Source: Candidatus Uhrbacteria bacterium RIFCSPHIGHO2_02_FULL_53_13 (GTDB taxonomy: Bacteria > Patescibacteriota > Patescibacteriia > UBA9934 > UBA11717). Taken from it: a stretch of 33,652 nt of DNA. The notes beneath the pieces were generated by a model, which saw nothing but the letters and a program-made list of their open reading frames with translations, searched no databases and was not told where the DNA came from. Within the stretch, counting starts at the first letter, position 1, and every line of letters starts with the position of its first letter. The DNA lies in contig MGDX01000018.1 in assembly GCA_001791035.1 (NCBI GenBank), forward strand, positions 1 to 33,652. Direction: 5' to 3'. A program made the translations under genes and the position numbers. Of this stretch, positions 1-7,028 are shown piece by piece.

Positions 1-343
1 GCTCTTTTGGCACCACCTTCACTCCGTAGCGAATCGACGCGATGATCCAGTACAAAAATCCGAGATCCCAGAGTAGCAACCAAAAGCGCGACGAAAGAAA
101 CGGCACGTGTTGCCAAGCGGCAAACCAATACAGCAACCCGAGGACACCCATCACGACGAGCATCACGGCCACGCGGCGTCCGATCTCTTTGCCGAACTTA
201 TCTTGCGCCTGTCGTCGCGTGACGAGCCGAACAATAGCGCCGACAATGACCGCCGCCAAAAAGAGAATGAAGTACAACTTCAACGTGACCGGCTCTTGTT
301 GCGGCGCACGATCGAACCAGAATGTGAGTGTAAGAATGCTCAT
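1..343 (-). CDS. Membrane protein, 3' end outside window
   Basis: The first 114 codons of a minus-strand gene can be read; the rest lies beyond the window edge. The product has a short N-terminus, a first hydrophobic helix (roughly residues 22-40, around YFILFLAAVIVGAIV), a basic loop rich in R/K/Q (RRQAQDKFGKEIGRR), then a second hydrophobic stretch (about 58-75) and a third (about 87-103, LLLWDLGFLYWIIAS). It is probably a small inner-membrane protein. Its ATG overlaps the stop of the methyltransferase gene upstream as ATGA, so the two are almost certainly co-transcribed and translationally coupled. I do not recognise a family and assign no function. Confidence 0.7.
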   Translation of the reverse strand, partial: MSILTLTFWFDRAPQQEPVTLKLYFILFLAAVIVGAIVRLVTRRQAQDKFGKEIGRRVAVMLVVMGVLGLLYWFAAWQHVPFLSSRFWLLLWDLGFLYWIIASIRYGVKVVPKE

Positions 344-894
344 GTTTTATGACAGACAAATGCGTAATGGTATGGACCGACGTGGACATCGCCCTCGTAT
401 CGAAGCCCCGTCACAAGACAGATGGATCGAGCTTCGGCGTCCGTGATACGGCGTTTGATGTGCGGCCCATGGCGGATGGTTCCGGTTGGCTTCCAATCAA
501 CCACGACGATACGCCCGCCGGATTTTAGCAGACGGATGGCTTCCTTTACAACTTCGAGGCGATCGTCGAGAAGCGACAGGCCGTTGACGAGGAGTACAAC
601 GTCCGCCTCGCCGGACGGAAGCGGGATGCCACCGTGGCGCTGTGCGTTTCCCCAGATGGGCTCCACGTGTCCAAATCCCGCTACTTGGGCGCGTGCACGA
701 ATGCTGTCGAGCGCGGAGCGGCGAATGTCGATGGCAAACACGCGCCCGTCGGATCCCACAAGTTCCGCAGCCGGAAGCGTGCAGACACCGTGATGTCCGC
801 AATGCATATCCACCACCGATGCGCCACTGCGCAAACCGGCGGAGCGGCACACCGCGTATGGGTCAAAAAAATCCGTTGTTTGAGAAAGGCGCAT
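340..894 (-). CDS. Class I SAM-dependent methyltransferase
   Basis: This 184-residue protein has the fold markers of a class I (UbiE/Methyltransf_11-like) methyltransferase. Motif I is VVDMHCGHHG near residues 27-36, a variant of the usual D-x-GCGxG SAM-binding loop. An acidic strand end follows (VFAIDI, binding the SAM ribose), then a post-motif ADVVLLVNGL and a late LLKSGGRIVVVDW segment. The substrate cannot be inferred. An in-frame extension to 1026 exists, but I chose the ATG at 894 because it overlaps the preceding stop as TAATG, and the extension only re-reads the upstream gene in another frame. It is the middle gene of a three-gene overlapping unit flanked by two membrane proteins. 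The HCGHHG loop is unusual but should still bind SAM. Confidence 0.82.
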   Translation of the reverse strand: MRLSQTTDFFDPYAVCRSAGLRSGASVVDMHCGHHGVCTLPAAELVGSDGRVFAIDIRRSALDSIRARAQVAGFGHVEPIWGNAQRHGGIPLPSGEADVVLLVNGLSLLDDRLEVVKEAIRLLKSGGRIVVVDWKPTGTIRHGPHIKRRITDAEARSICLVTGLRYEGDVHVGPYHYAFVCHKT

Positions 895-1154
895 TACCGC
901 GGTTTTGGAATGAAGGGGGATACGAGCCAAGCCATCAGGTCCATGTGCAGATTCGTCATGATAAAAAATCCGATAAAAATGGCGACCGTTCCGACGATTT
1001 TCATGATGCCCGTCGTACCGCCCCATATGGCAAATTGCGTTTCCGCCCAGTACGAGCGCCCCATCAAGTCAACAACATCAGAAGACTTCCATACCACCAA
1101 AAAACCAAACGCCGAGACGATGAGTCCAATGATGATGCGCCAAAACCAAGACAT
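894..1154 (-). CDS. Small membrane protein (86 aa)
   Basis: An 86-residue protein with two hydrophobic helices: residues about 4-22 (FWRIIIGLIVSAFGFLVVW) and about 46-72 (GTTGIMKIVGTVAIFIGFFI and following). A short loop between them carries WKSSDVVDLMGRSYW. The family is one I recall as common but uncharacterised in Patescibacteria; no function can be named. It is the first gene of the unit with the methyltransferase and shares a TAATG overlap with it. No Shine-Dalgarno sequence precedes the ATG. An extended -10 candidate lies upstream at 1189-1197. Confidence 0.72.
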   Translation of the reverse strand: MSWFWRIIIGLIVSAFGFLVVWKSSDVVDLMGRSYWAETQFAIWGGTTGIMKIVGTVAIFIGFFIMTNLHMDLMAWLVSPFIPKPR

Positions 1155-1188
1155 AAGGTGAAATAAGAATGCGTATATTCACCTGTGC

Positions 1189-1197
1189 AGTATACCA
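1189..1197 (-). promoter_or_regulatory. Extended -10 promoter candidate
   Basis: The minus strand reads TGG-TATACT here, an extended -10 form, 34 bases before the ATG at 1154. No good -35 is visible at the right spacing. An inverted repeat AGGTGAA...TTCACCT lies between this and the start codon and could be an operator. Both are weak inferences. Confidence 0.35.
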
Positions 1198-1280
1198 AGA
1201 AAGAAGAGATCGAGAGAAACGAGCCGTGTCAAGAGCTCTGCAAACGAAAAACAACAATATCGCTGCCAATTGGTGCGCAT

Positions 1281-2003
1281 CTATATTTTTCCCGTAAACA
1301 CGTTTTCGAGCACGTTACTTTTCATCAACTCCTTCGGTTTCCCGTGAGCCACGACGCGCCCTTTATCGAGCACGTACCCGCGCGTTGCAACGGAGAGCAG
1401 CGACTTGATGTTGTGCTCAACCACCATGATGGCTGTGTTGCGACGCGCGTTGATTTCTTGCATAAGCGCAAAAACCTCTTTCACTATTTTGGGCGCAAGA
1501 CCTAGCGACGGTTCGTCCAAGAGCAAGACCTTTGGATCAGTCATCAGCCCTCGGGCAATCGCGAGTTGTTGCTGTTGCCCTCCCGAAAGCGAACCGGACG
1601 GAACAAAGAGTTTTGTTTTGAGCGCTGGAAATAATTCCAGAACCTCATCGATTCTTGCACTCGTCAGCTTCTTGTCCCGATTCGCATATCCACCAACTTC
1701 CAAGTTCTCACGCACCGTCAGACCAGAAAATACGCGCCGCCCTTGCGGAACAAATGCAATGCCGCGTTCCACAACCTCGTGCGAGATTGGCGTGAACGCC
1801 CTCTCGTGCCACAGCACTTCGCCATGCGTGATAGGTGCAAGGCCAAACATCGCTTTGAGGATCGTTGACTTCCCCGCACCATTTGGCCCCATCAAAGCCA
1901 CAATCTCGCCTTCATCCAGCGTAACCGTTACATGATCAAGAGCGTGCACGCCGCTGTACTGAACCGAAACGTCCTTGAGTTGTAAAAGCGTTTCCGTTTT
2001 CAT
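1281..2003 (-). CDS. livF: Branched-chain amino-acid ABC importer, ATPase LivF
   Basis: One of the two ATPases that power the importer encoded here. The 240 residues match the usual LivF length (about 235-240). Visible motifs are Walker A GPNGAGKS (39-46), a Q-loop near FVPQGRRVF, the ABC signature LSGGQQQQ (139-146), Walker B VLLLDEP (about 159-165), and the H-loop in VVEHNIKSL. The FVPQGRRVF segment and poly-Q after the signature are typical of LivF rather than LivG. The start overlaps the livG stop by 4 bases (ATGA). It is the last gene of the operon; I see no convincing terminator in the 126 bases before the next minus-strand gene. Confidence 0.93.
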   Translation of the reverse strand: MKTETLLQLKDVSVQYSGVHALDHVTVTLDEGEIVALMGPNGAGKSTILKAMFGLAPITHGEVLWHERAFTPISHEVVERGIAFVPQGRRVFSGLTVRENLEVGGYANRDKKLTSARIDEVLELFPALKTKLFVPSGSLSGGQQQQLAIARGLMTDPKVLLLDEPSLGLAPKIVKEVFALMQEINARRNTAIMVVEHNIKSLLSVATRGYVLDKGRVVAHGKPKELMKSNVLENVFTGKI

Positions 2004-2737
2004 ACGCCCAAATACGCCTCAATCACTGCTGGATTTGTCAGAACTTGCTTGGGCATTCCTTCTGCAAGAAGTTGCCCCGCATCCATCACAATAATGCGGT
2101 CACAGAGCTCACGAATGATAGCCATGTCGTGTTCAATAAGCACGACGGTTTTTTCTCCGGCTCGGAGTTCCTTTAGGATATCGGAAACGACTCTCACCAT
2201 CTCGGGAAAAAGACCAGCGAACGGTTCATCAAAAAGAATCATATCAGCACTGGTGGCAAGAGCACGCGCAATCTCCAAGAGTTTGCGCTGCCCATACGAA
2301 AGCTCTTTTGCAAGCGCGCGGCGCTTATCATACAGCCCAACACGAGTAAGCACTTCTTTGACGAGTGTCTCGTGAATATCACGATGTCTTTCAAATAACG
2401 CAGCAAGAGGCGAGCGCTTCGTCATGGCAATGAGCACGTTATCCTGCACGCTCATCTGCTCAAAGAGTCGAATGTTCTGAAACGTGCGCGCGATCCCAAG
2501 CTCGAATACCTCCCATGCCTTAATCCCCCCTTTTTCTTGTTGATCTCCTATGACGACACGCCCACCATCCATCGCGCTGATACCGGTGAGCACATTGATG
2601 AACGTGGTTTTGCCCGAACCGTTTGGACCGATGATGCCCGTGATTTCACCTTTGCGAATCTGAACAGAAAAACGATCAATCGCGACAACCCCGCCAAATT
2701 TTTTCACGAGCTGCTTTGTTTCAAGAGCGTTCGTCAT
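2000..2737 (-). CDS. livG: Branched-chain amino-acid ABC importer, ATPase LivG
   Basis: The second ATPase of the importer, expected to pair with LivF under the LivH/LivM channel. Walker A is GPNGSGKT (37-44). FQNIRLFEQMSVQDN is the Q-loop region diagnostic of LivG. The signature is the LivG-type LSYGQRK, followed by Walker B MILFDEP and the H-loop VLIEHDM. The conserved C-terminal A-I-x-x-A-Y-L-G tail (PAVIEAYLGV) is present. At 245 residues it is near the normal length (about 250). It overlaps livM upstream and livF downstream by 4 bases each, so the order livM-livG-livF is tightly coupled. Confidence 0.93.
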   Translation of the reverse strand: MTNALETKQLVKKFGGVVAIDRFSVQIRKGEITGIIGPNGSGKTTFINVLTGISAMDGGRVVIGDQQEKGGIKAWEVFELGIARTFQNIRLFEQMSVQDNVLIAMTKRSPLAALFERHRDIHETLVKEVLTRVGLYDKRRALAKELSYGQRKLLEIARALATSADMILFDEPFAGLFPEMVRVVSDILKELRAGEKTVVLIEHDMAIIRELCDRIIVMDAGQLLAEGMPKQVLTNPAVIEAYLGV

Positions 2738-3600
2738 AGTTTATAAGTGCCGACAAGTCCCTGTGGTCGGTACAGCATCAGCAAAACAAGTATGACACCG
2801 TACAAGAGTTGGCGCATTTGTGCGGCGATATCGGAAGGAAGACCGACAAATCGTAGTAGCTCTGGCAAGAGCACAAGGACAACGGCTCCCATGAGCGGTC
2901 CGCGCAATGATCCGGCACCGCCGAGAATCACGATCGCGAGAATGAAAATGGATTCATTGACCGAAAAGGCCGACGGCGCAATAAAGGTGATGTAACTTGC
3001 GTACAAGCCACCAGCAATCGCCGCCATGCCAGCGGCTATCGTAAAAATGATAAGTTTGTATGAAGTCGTACGATATCCAAAAACAGAAATTGCGGTTTCG
3101 TCTTCACGGATCGCCGTAAGAATTCTGCCGAATGAAGAACGAACCATGAAGCGTGCGAGAGCGTACACACACGCAAGCACAACAAGAGCAAGCAACAAAA
3201 AGGCAACGTTTTCGACAAACGTGAAACCAAACATGTCTGGGCGCGGTATGCCCGGAATCCCAAAGGGCCCACGCGTCACTTGAAGCCAGTTTTGGAATAC
3301 AACATAAACGATCACCCCAAAACCGAGTGATGCGAGAGCATAGTAATCCGTTTTGAACTTTGAGAGCACAACGCCAATCAGGAGCGCAACAAGCATCGTG
3401 ATCACCACTGCAAGCGGAAGAGCAAAAAAGAAATTCAAACCGAGCATCTTCAACAAAAGTGTCGTCGCGTACGCACCAATGCCATAAAATGCCGCGTGCG
3501 CAACCGAAAGCATGCCGGTATAGCCGACGATGAGATCAAGCGAGATCGCCAAGATGCCAAAGATGGCAGAGAAGATCGCAATGTGAATCAGGTACTCCAT
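2734..3600 (-). CDS. livM: Branched-chain amino-acid ABC importer, permease LivM
   Basis: One half of the membrane channel of the importer. The 288-residue protein is almost entirely hydrophobic, with about eight to ten predicted helices. It carries the family hallmark DLIVGYTGMLSVAHAAFYGIGAY near the N-terminus and a cytoplasmic coupling loop IREDETAISVFGYRTTSYKL before the last helices. ILGGAGSLRGPLMGA matches the conserved G-G-x-G-S-x-x-G-x-x-x-G segment. A longer reading begins at 3699, but the ATG at 3600 gives the normal LivM start (MEYLIHIAIF) and lies 2 bases after the livH stop. It lacks the long N-terminal extension of E. coli LivM. Confidence 0.92.
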   Translation of the reverse strand: MEYLIHIAIFSAIFGILAISLDLIVGYTGMLSVAHAAFYGIGAYATTLLLKMLGLNFFFALPLAVVITMLVALLIGVVLSKFKTDYYALASLGFGVIVYVVFQNWLQVTRGPFGIPGIPRPDMFGFTFVENVAFLLLALVVLACVYALARFMVRSSFGRILTAIREDETAISVFGYRTTSYKLIIFTIAAGMAAIAGGLYASYITFIAPSAFSVNESIFILAIVILGGAGSLRGPLMGAVVLVLLPELLRFVGLPSDIAAQMRQLLYGVILVLLMLYRPQGLVGTYKL

Positions 3601-3602
3601 AC

Positions 3603-4472
3603 TTATTTTCTTCCGAGAATACCGAAAGGTCTCAACAGCAAGAACAGAATCAGAATAGAAAATGAGATCGCGTCTTTCCACTCCCCGGGAATAAACCACA
3701 CTCCGACATTCTCTGAAAACCCCAAAAGATAAGCGCCTAACAATGCGCCCGGTACAGATCCCATACCGCCGATGATCGCCGCAATCACTCCTTTGAGAAG
3801 AAGGGGCAGCCCCATAATGGGTTCAATGCCGGTATCAAAGCCGGATAGAATGCCCGCCATGCCAGCAAGCATGGAACCAATCACAAATGTTTTGCCGATC
3901 ACTTTATGAGTGTTAATGCCGACGATTTTTGCAACTTCCTCGTCGTCGGCGGTGGCGCGAACGACTTTGCCGAACGACGTTTTTTTGAGAATCAACCATA
4001 CACAAACGAATGCCGCCAATGCGGTCCCTACAAGAACAATTTGCACATCGGTGATCGTGGCTCCCGCAACCGTGAATGGAGATCCTCCTTCAAGAATCGG
4101 AGCGAGTGTCAAAAATTGCGAACCAAACAACAGAGCAATGAGCGCCTGAATAGCCGTGAATGCCCCAAGAGATGCGACAAGAAGAACGAGCGCGGAAGAT
4201 TTGCGCGATCGAAGTGGAGAAAACACACATCGCTCTAGAAGCCATCCCACGAGCGTGGCGATGAGAATGCCCAGTGCGACCGCAACCATCACAGGGAGCC
4301 CGAGCATTCTTCCAAAGAAAAACACTCCATATCCACCCACAGCTGCCAAAACACCATGAGCAAGATTAAAAAACTTGGTGACGCTATATATGAGCGAGAA
4401 GCCCATCGCCACAAGCGCATAGAGCGATCCTGCGATGATGGAATTGATGATGATCTGTGGAACAATACTCAT
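3603..4472 (-). CDS. livH: Branched-chain amino-acid ABC importer, permease LivH
   Basis: The other half of the transmembrane channel. It has 289 residues, close to the family norm (about 290-308). The N-terminus QIIINSIIAGSLYALVAMGFSLIYSVTKFFNLAHG is the LivH signature region. The coupling loop is VRATADDEEVAKIVGINTHKV, and the late segment IIGGMGSVPGALLGAYLLG is the conserved G-G-x-G-S-x-x-G motif. It lies 64 bases downstream of livK and separated from it by a hairpin, and just 2 bases before livM. Its role with LivM, LivF, LivG and LivK is uptake of leucine, isoleucine and valine, or related small amino acids or amides; substrate is not decided by sequence. Confidence 0.93.
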   Translation of the reverse strand: MSIVPQIIINSIIAGSLYALVAMGFSLIYSVTKFFNLAHGVLAAVGGYGVFFFGRMLGLPVMVAVALGILIATLVGWLLERCVFSPLRSRKSSALVLLVASLGAFTAIQALIALLFGSQFLTLAPILEGGSPFTVAGATITDVQIVLVGTALAAFVCVWLILKKTSFGKVVRATADDEEVAKIVGINTHKVIGKTFVIGSMLAGMAGILSGFDTGIEPIMGLPLLLKGVIAAIIGGMGSVPGALLGAYLLGFSENVGVWFIPGEWKDAISFSILILFLLLRPFGILGRK

Positions 4473-4501
4473 ACGGGTTTACTCCCGAGAGTGAAACAGC
4501 A

Positions 4502-4527
4502 AACTGCCCCACTCTCGCGGGGCAGTT
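4502..4527 (-). terminator. livK-livH intercistronic hairpin
   Basis: A perfect 9-base stem (4502-4510 with 4519-4527) and 8-base loop sits between the livK stop and livH start. Only a poor T-run follows on the minus strand, so it is more likely a 3'-end stabiliser or partial terminator. It would allow more binding protein than permease to be made, a common arrangement for binding-protein operons. Confidence 0.6.
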
Positions 4528-4536
4528 GTTGTTACA

Positions 4537-5655
4537 TTACTTTACGAGCTCTGCCTTTCCGTTTTTATAGACAAAGACTTCGTAGGCGGCCTTTTCCAGA
4601 TCGCCATTATCATCGTAACTGATCTCTGGGAATGAAACTCCTTCGGTATAGGTAAGATCATTGAGCCCCTTCACCACCGCGGCGGCATCCGTGCCGGATT
4701 TCTCCATGATGCCCGCATAAATCTTGAGAGCATCGTAGGCGAGCGGTGCGATGATGTTTGCATCGACACCGGTCAATGCCTTCACTTGCGCCTTAAACTC
4801 GTCTGTATTATTAACCTTTGCGGCCGTGTACATCACTCCCTCACTCACGCCAGAGTTTACGATCTCATCTCCAAGAAATGCATCTCCACCGATCAGCGGT
4901 ACATCTACACCGGCTTCCTTGAATTGCTTGATGGCTGCAATGCCCCCCGCTGGGAAAAGAGGTACATACACGATGTCCGGATTTGTATTCTTGATCTTAC
5001 TGACTTGTGTGCGCACATCTTTCACATCCTGTGCCACGCCCTCATCAAAGAGAATCTCGCCGCCAAGCTCCTTAAAACGCTCAACGAACACTCGACGAAG
5101 CCCAACACCCCATTCGTTGTTCACATACAGAACGGCAACTTTGCGCGCGCCAAGGTCGCTATAGAGATATTCGGCGGCAAACTTACCCTGGAACGCATCA
5201 GACGGATACGTACTGAAGATCGAGTCTGGCCCGCCAGCGAGTCCCGGGGCAGATGCTCCAATCAGAATGAGCGGCACTTCGGCAGAGCGAGCAATTGGGA
5301 TTGCCGCACCGGCAACCGGCGAACACACAGGTCCGATGATTGCACTGACCTTATCAACGTTCACGAGCTTCTGCATGGCACTCACGCCTGACGGACTGCA
5401 AGTGTCGTCCTCGAACACGAGTTCGATCATGCGGCCGTTGACGCCGCCGGCTTCGTTAATTTCTTTCTGTGCAAGAAGCGCACCGGCACGAGCACTTTCA
5501 CCGTAACTTGCCGCCTCACCAGAGAGCGGTGAAGAGACACCGATTTTAATGGGTCCCTCCTCACTCACGGTTTTATTATCGCCAGAAAGAAGCCACAAGC
5601 CCCCTCCTACAACAATGACCGCAACGACTATCCAAAGGATATTCCTATTATTCAT
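4537..5655 (-). CDS. livK: Branched-chain amino-acid ABC importer, binding protein LivK
   Basis: The extracellular receptor of the importer (Peripla_BP_6, type I fold). It has 372 residues. One hydrophobic helix at about 7-23 (ILWIVVAVIVVGGGLWLL) has no lipobox cysteine, so the protein is probably held by an uncleaved N-terminal anchor. The mature part begins IKIGVSSPLSGEAASYGESARAG, the typical opening of this family. The cysteines in DDTC and GPVC match the disulfide of LivJ/LivK proteins. The C-terminal half carries DIVYVPLFPAGGIAAIKQ and PLAYDALKIYA. It is the promoter-proximal gene of the operon. No Shine-Dalgarno sequence precedes the ATG. The ligand may be Leu/Ile/Val or another small amino acid or amide. 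Confidence 0.92.
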   Translation of the reverse strand: MNNRNILWIVVAVIVVGGGLWLLSGDNKTVSEEGPIKIGVSSPLSGEAASYGESARAGALLAQKEINEAGGVNGRMIELVFEDDTCSPSGVSAMQKLVNVDKVSAIIGPVCSPVAGAAIPIARSAEVPLILIGASAPGLAGGPDSIFSTYPSDAFQGKFAAEYLYSDLGARKVAVLYVNNEWGVGLRRVFVERFKELGGEILFDEGVAQDVKDVRTQVSKIKNTNPDIVYVPLFPAGGIAAIKQFKEAGVDVPLIGGDAFLGDEIVNSGVSEGVMYTAAKVNNTDEFKAQVKALTGVDANIIAPLAYDALKIYAGIMEKSGTDAAAVVKGLNDLTYTEGVSFPEISYDDNGDLEKAAYEVFVYKNGKAELVK

Positions 5656-5729
5656 ACTGATCGCCGACTAAAAATGAATGATCTGTTACTCTGACAGCTT
5701 ACATGTTCTGCGTTTTTTGCGCCACAGTT

Positions 5730-5755
5730 ATTCTACCCCCCCGCAAGTAGGACAA
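5730..5755 (-). promoter_or_regulatory. livK: Candidate livK promoter
   Basis: The minus strand has TTGTCC (5750-5755) and TAGAAT (5730-5735), 75 bases before livK. The 14-base spacer is shorter than ideal and includes a run of seven G, so only the -10 is convincing. Confidence 0.35.
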
Positions 5756-5781
5756 GACAGTGTATCTCTAGCAAAACGACG

Positions 5782-5860
5782 TGGTGCGCGCTGAGGGATT
5801 CGCCCTCACCTCTCGCCGCTGCAGCGGCTCGGGTTCGAGCCCGGGCCTCACGATGCGCAC
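5782..5860 (-). pseudogene. tRNA-like element carrying the 3' end of tRNA-Val
   Basis: Bases 5782-5802 repeat exactly the last 21 bases of the tRNA-Val(UAC) gene at 6247-6323, including the encoded CCA. The 79 bases to 5860 can fold on the minus strand into a cloverleaf-like shape. Its outer stem is GTGCGC with GCGCAC, continued by TGAGG with CCTCA. Inside are arm GGCTCG-AACC-CGAGCC and arm GCCGC-TGCA-GCGGC. There is no standard D arm, 7-base anticodon loop or T loop (GGCGAATC replaces GGTTCGAATC), so it cannot be a working tRNA. It may be a decayed tRNA, an attachment-site half left by an integrated element, or a tRNA-like 3' end on a longer RNA. A second hairpin (8-base stem, 5853-5872) overlaps its 5' side. 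Confidence 0.5.
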
Positions 5861-6000
5861 TGCTGTGCGCATATCGCTCCGGCCGTTCTCATCCCAAGGG
5901 CTTGTTCCCGAATGTGTCTTTGGATGAATTTTGCACAGAAGCGAGCGAGCCGAAGAGAAAAAACGCAGAAATAGCAGAGCTATAATGTGCTGCAAAACAT

Positions 6001-6022
6001 CGCCCCGCTAGACGGCGGGGCG
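6001..6022 (-). terminator. GC-rich hairpin after the small RNA
   Basis: Perfect stem CGCCCCGC/GCGGGGCG with a 6-base loop. On the minus strand it follows the small RNA and is trailed by ATGTTTTGC. It would act as a second terminator behind the RNA's own T-run. Confidence 0.5.
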
Positions 6023-6031
6023 AAAATAGAG

Positions 6032-6154
6032 AAAAAATGTGAGCACGAGATAACGACAAGTCCGGTAGATGACTGACCGTCTGTTCATGGGATCGGTGAC
6101 CTGCCGTGATCTCGTGCTCGAAGGACGCATCCACCAACCTGATTTCCCACGAAC
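6032..6154 (-). ncRNA. Unassigned structured small RNA (about 120 nt)
   Basis: A strong promoter on the minus strand (6161-6188) points into a non-coding stretch that folds as one long hairpin. The base is a perfect 11-base stem, GAGCACGAGAT with ATCTCGTGCTC (6109-6119 with 6041-6051). Above it is an internal bulge, then an imperfect upper stem (GGCAGGTCACCGATC against GGTCAGTCATCTACC with a few mismatches) and a terminal loop near CCATGAACAGA. The basal stem is followed at once by ACATTTTTT, so the hairpin also works as an intrinsic terminator and the RNA would end near 6032. The shape (long rod with a central bulge) recalls 6S RNA, but I see no sequence proof. It lacks the GGAA-tetraloop core of SRP RNA. 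Start and end are predicted, not known. Confidence 0.6.
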
Positions 6155-6160
6155 GACCAT

Positions 6161-6188
6161 ATTGTACACACAGAAAAAAAACAGTCAA
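6161..6188 (-). promoter_or_regulatory. Promoter of the small RNA
   Basis: TTGACT (6183-6188), a 16-base spacer containing a run of eight T, and TACAAT (6161-6166) on the minus strand. This is one of the best matches to the housekeeping consensus in the window. There is no gene immediately downstream other than the structured RNA. Confidence 0.7.
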
Positions 6189-6246
6189 TTTCTTCGCTCC
6201 TTGGATTCACGACAGTAAACAAAAAAACGGCAGTGCCCTTGTCGTT

Positions 6247-6323
6247 TGGTGCGCGCTGAGGGATTCGAACCCCCGACCCTCTCGGTGTAAACGAGATGCT
6301 CTAACCAACTGAGCTAAGCGCGC
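6247..6323 (-). tRNA. tRNA-Val (UAC)
   Basis: A full cloverleaf on the minus strand: acceptor GCGCGCT/AGCGCGC, D arm GCTC...GAGC, anticodon stem TCTCG/CGAGA around loop TTTACAC (anticodon TAC), T arm with loop TTCGAAT, discriminator A and encoded CCA. The last 21 bases are repeated at 5782-5802. Confidence 0.97.
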
Positions 6324-6356
6324 GTATTTATTGCACGGTGCAGACTAGCATTGCTC

Positions 6357-6392
6357 AAAAAAAAAGCCAAGAGGCTTGGGGCTAGCCTCTTG
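6357..6392 (-). terminator. Intrinsic terminator of the 189-aa orphan gene
   Basis: Stem CAAGAGGCT/AGCCTCTTG (6384-6392 with 6368-6376), 7-base loop, then a run of nine T on the minus strand. The stem begins inside the last codons and stop of the gene it ends. Confidence 0.85.
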
Positions 6393-6951
6393 AAGCATCG
6401 AGTGTGCTGCACACGGTCGCAGCAAGATCAGAATACGGCTTAGACAGCCATCTGCGCTCGCGATGTGCGCCGACCCAAAGGGCTATCACTGCTTTTTCGA
6501 GCGCACGCCCCTTCTGCTCGCATTTTGCCATCCTCCAAACAAACGCAAGTGCCATCAGCGTCGAAAGAAAGTTGCAGTAAAACCAATCGGGGTTGACAGC
6601 CGCGGACTGCGCGAACGCATACGTCCACAGATTCTCCTTGAATACTGTTGGCTGAAACGCTGACAAGTTCGGTCGGAAAAGATATGGAGTGCACTTCCAT
6701 ACTGTCACTCTTGCTGTTGCTGCACGATCCATGATGACGGCACGCATAGCGCTCGCGCTATCGCATGCCTCGCTCGCGCGTGGCGGAACAAACACCTGAT
6801 ACCGATAGGCTCCGTCAGGGAGAAAATCCGCTCCAGTCAATCGCACGAACGGTACATCGGGCATCCCCATATGTACCGCAACCAATCCAACCGCCTTAGC
6901 GATTTGATCGCCGGAAGGCTCAAGCGTAAGCAGAAGAACGCGATCTTCCAT
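6382..6951 (-). CDS. Hypothetical protein (189 aa)
   Basis: I do not recognise this protein. It opens with a strand-helix pattern (VLLLTLEPSGDQIAKAVGLVAVHMG), has a middle rich in Pro and aromatic residues (DGAYRYQVFVPP, WKCTPYLFRPN), and a mostly helical C-terminal third (FLSTLMALAFVWRMAKCEQKG, AVIALWVGAHRERRW). A helix around STLMALAFVW is only weakly hydrophobic, so it is probably soluble. A longer reading from TTG at 6987 adds 12 residues; I prefer the ATG at 6951, which has a weak TAGG about 10 bases upstream. The gene stands alone, between two tRNA genes, and has its own strong terminator. Arg/Trp/Cys content is higher than in neighbours. Confidence 0.6.
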   Translation of the reverse strand: MEDRVLLLTLEPSGDQIAKAVGLVAVHMGMPDVPFVRLTGADFLPDGAYRYQVFVPPRASEACDSASAMRAVIMDRAATARVTVWKCTPYLFRPNLSAFQPTVFKENLWTYAFAQSAAVNPDWFYCNFLSTLMALAFVWRMAKCEQKGRALEKAVIALWVGAHRERRWLSKPYSDLAATVCSTLDASRG

Positions 6952-7028
6952 GTTGCGCAACCTACCATGTGTGACTGTATGCGTCAATCGTTGACACTGG
7001 CGCTTCTAATTGGCATACTCCTCTGCGC

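Noticed and set aside
895-1026. N-terminal extension of the methyltransferase
   Set aside because: Codes over the upstream membrane-protein gene; product of the extension is not methyltransferase-like, and the ATG at 894 overlaps the upstream stop.
6041-6119. Reading the small RNA as SRP RNA or 5S rRNA
   Set aside because: The words near GATCCCATGAAC recall 5S, and GTCCGG recalls SRP, but the rod lacks the GGAA-loop core of SRP and is too short and wrongly folded for 5S.
5889-6188. 99-codon minus-strand frame over the small RNA
   Set aside because: It crosses the -10 region and both hairpins, and its product has no domain-like sequence.
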